A DNA stretch of 8,299 nt, from NCBI GenBank assembly GCA_003521845.1, contig DPHB01000061.1, positions 76,274-84,572 of the forward strand. Reading direction: 5' to 3'. The DNA is from Oceanospirillaceae bacterium (GTDB taxonomy: Bacteria > Pseudomonadota > Gammaproteobacteria > Pseudomonadales > Balneatricaceae). Positions 5,704 through 8,299 of this stretch are shown piece after piece. Positions within the stretch are counted from its first letter, which is position 1, and every line of letters begins with the position of its first letter. A program made the translations under genes and the position numbers. Below the pieces are notes generated by a model. That model ran no database searches and was not told the DNA's origin. It was given only the letters and a program-made list of their open reading frames with translations.

Positions 5704-6735
5704 ATGATAGAAGCCGATCGCTTTGAATCACCATTACAGGCCACTAGCCAAATGGGTGAAGAGCAAATAGAACGTGCCTTGCGACCTAAACTATTGCAAG
5801 ACTATATTGGCCAGCCCGTAGTACGTGAGCAGATGGGTATTTATATTCAAGCAGCCCGCGCCCGTGGTGAAGCAGCGGGTCGTCCTGAAGCCTTGGATCA
5901 CACCTTGATATTTGGGCCGCCAGGATTAGGTAAAACCACCCTTGCCCATATCATCGCCAACGAAATGGGTGGCGAGCTAAAAAGTACCTCGGGGCCGGTA
6001 TTAGAAAAGGCCGGCGACTTGGCGGCTATCTTGACTAACCTAGAAGCCGGCGATGTCTTGTTTATCGATGAAATTCATCGCATGAACCCGGTCATTGAAG
6101 AAATTCTCTATCCAGCTATGGAAGACTATCAGTTGGATATCATGATTGGCGACGGCCCAGCCGCGCGTTCAATCAAGTTGGATCTGCCACCTTTTACATT
6201 GGTCGGTGCCACTACCCGTGCCGGCTCTTTAACCTCTCCCTTGCGCGACCGTTTTGGTATTACGCAAAGGCTGGAGTATTACAACGTCGCAGACCTTACT
6301 ACTATTGTTGACCGTTCGGCACGCTTGTCGGGTATGCAGTTAGATTTGGGTGGGGCTAGGGAAGTTGCGCGTCGTTCAAGGGGCACACCGCGTATTGCCA
6401 ACCGTCTACTGCGCCGTACCCGAGATTATGCCGAGGTTAAATATAATGGCGTGGTCACCACCGATGTAGCCGACCAAGCCTTGAATATGCTTAATGTGGA
6501 TGACCTGGGTTTTGATCATATGGACCGCACTATGATGTTGGCCATTATCGAGCGTTTTAAAGGCGGTCCCGTTGGTGTTGATAACCTAGCTGCGGCCATG
6601 AGTGAGCAACGTGAAACCATAGAAGATGTACTCGAACCTTATTTGATACAGCAAGGTTTTATCATGCGTACACCGCGTGGTCGCGTAGTGACAGATTTGG
6701 CTTATGCGCATTTTGGATTAACACCATCTGAATAG
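5704..6735 (+). CDS. ruvB: Holliday junction branch-migration ATPase RuvB
   Basis: RuvB is the hexameric AAA+ motor that drives branch migration with RuvA. The 343-residue product has the usual length. It shows Walker A GPPGLGKTT (71-79), Walker B VLFIDEIH (118-125), sensor 1 GATTRAG (168-174) with the expected arginine finger Arg172, and sensor 2 GTPRIANR (227-234). A winged-helix DNA-binding domain follows (about 265-343), including RTPRGRVVTDLAY. The ATG at 5704 has AGGA eight bases upstream. The 43-base gap after ruvA contains the perfect 12-base palindrome TAACCATGGTTA (5662-5673) but no clear terminator, so co-transcription with ruvA is likely. Confidence 0.98.
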   Translation: MIEADRFESPLQATSQMGEEQIERALRPKLLQDYIGQPVVREQMGIYIQAARARGEAAGRPEALDHTLIFGPPGLGKTTLAHIIANEMGGELKSTSGPVLEKAGDLAAILTNLEAGDVLFIDEIHRMNPVIEEILYPAMEDYQLDIMIGDGPAARSIKLDLPPFTLVGATTRAGSLTSPLRDRFGITQRLEYYNVADLTTIVDRSARLSGMQLDLGGAREVARRSRGTPRIANRLLRRTRDYAEVKYNGVVTTDVADQALNMLNVDDLGFDHMDRTMMLAIIERFKGGPVGVDNLAAAMSEQRETIEDVLEPYLIQQGFIMRTPRGRVVTDLAYAHFGLTPSE

Positions 6736-6941
6736 GAACTTTTTGGGCTTTATTCACTCCTAATAATGTCAGAAAGTGAAAATTCCATGGAGAAGGACGG
6801 TTCTGGCTTTCTAAAATAGGTTTTTATGACTAATATGATGCCTGTGAAAATTGTGACCAGCTGAACATCGGCTGCAATAGATGCAAAATCTATATTTTAT
6901 AAGTCGTTGTCAGCAATAGAATTAATTAAAGGGGAATGTTT
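6736..6941. other. AT-rich ruvB-tolQ spacer without a supported gene
   Basis: ruvB is normally followed by ybgC in this gene order, but none is seen here. The only plus-strand ATG-started frames are 17 codons (6766-6819) and 12 codons (6826 onward), both without a convincing ribosome-binding site. Weak features are TTCACT/AGTGAA (6753-6758 and 6775-6780), ATAGA/TCTAT (6877-6893), and -10-like TATATT (6891-6896) and TATAAG (6898-6903) without a good -35. A tolQ promoter may lie in the 6850-6905 part, but I cannot place it firmly. No clear ruvB terminator is visible. Confidence 0.5.
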
Positions 6942-7625
6942 GTGGACGAGAAAATGTCGGTCCTGAGTCTGATTATAAACGCCAGTTTCTTGGTGCAGAT
7001 CGTCATGTTGATATTGCTGGTTGCCTCGGTTATGTCTTGGGTGATGATATTTCAGCGACAACGAGCCCTAAAGCGTGCCAAGTCCGCCCTAGTTGGTTTT
7101 GAAGAGCAGTTTTGGTCCGGTATCGATTTGAGTCAGCTCTACCGTCAGGTGAGCGCTGAACCCAGTTTGGATAGCGGGGCGGAAAACATATTTCGTGCCG
7201 GTATCAAGGAATTTACCCGCCTGCGTCAGCAAACTGATGCCGACGGTGATGCCGTGATGGAAGGTGTGCAGCGTGCTATGCGCGTGGCAATTTCCAAAGA
7301 AGAAGAAAAACTTTCGGCACACCTGCCTTTCTTGGCGAGTGTTGGTTCCGTAAGTCCATATATAGGTTTGTTTGGTACCGTATGGGGTATTATGAACTCT
7401 TTCCGTGGCTTGGCTAATGCCCACCAGGCGACCCTGGCGACGGTTGCGCCGGGTATTTCTGAAGCTTTGATAGCAACGGCCATGGGCCTATTCGCGGCTA
7501 TTCCAGCCGTTATGGCCTACAACAACTACTCACACCGTGTTGATGCTTTGGTAAATGGTTATGAAACCTTTGCCGAAGAGTTCTCTAGCATATTGCACCG
7601 TAAAGCTCACGCATCAGGACTTTAG
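6942..7625 (+). CDS. tolQ: Tol-Pal system proton channel subunit TolQ
   Basis: TolQ is the inner-membrane MotA/ExbB-family protein that, with TolR, uses the proton gradient to energise TolA during outer-membrane constriction. I place the start at GTG 6942 because GGGG (6931-6934) lies seven bases upstream, giving 227 residues. The in-frame ATG at 6936 is too close to that site, and ATG 6954 is a shorter alternative. From GTG, membrane segments are at about 14-37 (after NAS), 129-151 and 172-195. Thr146 in GTVWGIM and Thr179 in ALIATAMGL match the conserved channel threonines of E. coli TolQ. The gene lies nine bases before tolR, and AGGGG for tolR overlaps its TAG stop. Confidence 0.95.
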   Translation: MDEKMSVLSLIINASFLVQIVMLILLVASVMSWVMIFQRQRALKRAKSALVGFEEQFWSGIDLSQLYRQVSAEPSLDSGAENIFRAGIKEFTRLRQQTDADGDAVMEGVQRAMRVAISKEEEKLSAHLPFLASVGSVSPYIGLFGTVWGIMNSFRGLANAHQATLATVAPGISEALIATAMGLFAAIPAVMAYNNYSHRVDALVNGYETFAEEFSSILHRKAHASGL

Positions 7626-7634
7626 GGGTAGACC

Positions 7635-8069
7635 ATGTCTGGAATTCGCCGCTTACGCCGTACGCGCCATAAGCTAAATGCCGAGATCAACGTTGTCCCC
7701 TATATTGATGTCATGATGGTGTTGCTAGTTATTTTTATGGTAACGGCACCTATGATGACACAAGGCGTAAACGTGGACCTACCTCAAGCTAAATCAGATC
7801 CTGTAGAAAGCGATGAGCTGAGCGAGCCCTTGATTGTTTCTGTTACCAAGAGTGGGGATTACTTTCTGGATTTAGGACAAAACAATCGCCAGCCCATTAC
7901 CTTGCAGCGCATTGGTGTGCAGATAGAAAAAATACTGGCTCAAGCACCTGACACGCAAGTACTGATTCGCGGTGATCGTAGTATCGATTATGGCAAGGTG
8001 GTACAGCTGATGACAGTATTGCAACAGGCCGGTGCTGGCAGTGTTGGTCTGATATCGGAAAGCCCGTGA
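7635..8069 (+). CDS. tolR: Tol-Pal system protein TolR (ExbD family)
   Basis: TolR is a small protein with one membrane span and a periplasmic domain that works with TolQ and may anchor to peptidoglycan. The 144-residue product starts with a basic cytoplasmic stretch (RRLRRTRHK). The membrane helix at about 21-43 carries the proton-relay aspartate Asp25 in VPYIDVMMVLL. The periplasmic domain (about 60-144) contains VLIRGDRSIDYGKVVQLM, typical of the ExbD/TolR fold. AGGGG lies six bases before the ATG. The last four bases overlap the GTG start of tolA, which suggests translational coupling. Confidence 0.96.
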   Translation: MSGIRRLRRTRHKLNAEINVVPYIDVMMVLLVIFMVTAPMMTQGVNVDLPQAKSDPVESDELSEPLIVSVTKSGDYFLDLGQNNRQPITLQRIGVQIEKILAQAPDTQVLIRGDRSIDYGKVVQLMTVLQQAGAGSVGLISESP

Positions 8070-8299
8070 AACTAGATCATACCTATGTCTTGCCGGTTAT
8101 TCTGGCCTTGGGTGTGCATATAGTTGCTGCCCTTATTTTTGCTACCGAGTGGCAAGGAGCTAGCGAGCGTAAGCCGCCGCTGCCGGTTCAGCAGCAGGTG
8201 CAGGCTACGCTGATTGATTTGGATAGTATTATTGCTATGCAAAAGCAGCAGAAGGATAGCCAGCTTCAGGCTGACGCCAAGAAAAAGGCCGATGCCAAG
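8066..8299 (+). CDS. tolA: TolA, N-terminal part (runs off the right edge)
   Basis: TolA links the TolQR motor to outer-membrane partners through a long periplasmic helix. Only 78 codons are present, open to the window edge. GTG at 8066 overlaps the tolR TGA as GTGA and has GGAAAG upstream. The next in-frame ATG is at residue 58, after the membrane span, so GTG is the credible start. The translation begins MKLDHTYVLPVILALGVHIV; the span is at about 7-27. His18 matches the conserved histidine of the SxxxH motif used to engage TolQR, while Ala14 replaces the serine. Residues from about 57 begin the Lys/Gln/Ala-rich helical domain (KQQKDSQLQADAKKKADAK). Confidence 0.93.
   Translation, partial: MKLDHTYVLPVILALGVHIVAALIFATEWQGASERKPPLPVQQQVQATLIDLDSIIAMQKQQKDSQLQADAKKKADAK

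Noticed and set aside
6766..6819. 17-codon open frame after ruvB, considered as a small gene or ybgC remnant
   Set aside because: It has no ribosome-binding site and no similarity to YbgC that I can recognise. Such short frames occur by chance.
7089..7424. 111-codon minus-strand open frame inside tolQ
   Set aside because: It is antisense to a clear TolQ gene, has no recognisable domain, and shows no independent promoter or ribosome-binding site that I can see.

Overview
This is a chromosomal housekeeping region of a gammaproteobacterium. The order proS (divergent) / aspS - ruvC - ruvA - ruvB - tolQ - tolR - tolA resembles the Pseudomonas-type arrangement. Protein details agree: a Pseudomonas-like AspRS N-terminus, a bacterial ProRS with an editing insert, and standard RuvABC and Tol proteins. 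Base composition looks balanced and all main genes look intact and native. A marine member of the Pseudomonadales/Cellvibrionales is a reasonable guess, but the genus cannot be read from this window.

Layout. (1) 1-87: two tandem hairpin repeats just past the 3' end of proS. (2) 88-1833, minus strand: proS. (3) 1834-2084: a divergent intergenic region with a proS promoter candidate, one GGTCTGACC-type palindrome and a good sigma70 promoter for the rightward genes. (4) 2085-4128: fmdB-like zinc-ribbon gene and aspS, a two-gene unit. (5) 4129-4404: a three-unit hairpin-repeat cluster in alternating orientation (BIME-like), then a near-consensus LexA box and an extended -10 promoter. (6) 4405-6735: ruvC-ruvA-ruvB, with a second GGTCTGACC-type palindrome between ruvC and ruvA. 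(7) 6736-6941: about 200 bases of AT-rich spacer without a supported gene. (8) 6942-8299: tolQ-tolR-tolA, tightly packed, with tolA running off the right edge.

The genes form three functional groups. ProRS and AspRS charge tRNAs, and the AspRS carries residues typical of the non-discriminating type that also makes Asp-tRNA(Asn). RuvA, RuvB and RuvC form the Holliday-junction branch-migration and resolution machine. The LexA box sits ahead of ruvC, so all three may be under SOS control. TolQ, TolR and TolA are the inner-membrane force-generating part of the Tol-Pal system.

I found no clear novel protein system. The most interesting signals are non-coding. Five copies of one REP-like hairpin family (family A) occur, two of them at matching places 11 and 13 nt after the proS and aspS stop codons. 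A second palindrome family (family B) occurs twice and starts with a related sequence. The yebC and ybgC genes often found in this neighbourhood are missing from their expected places.
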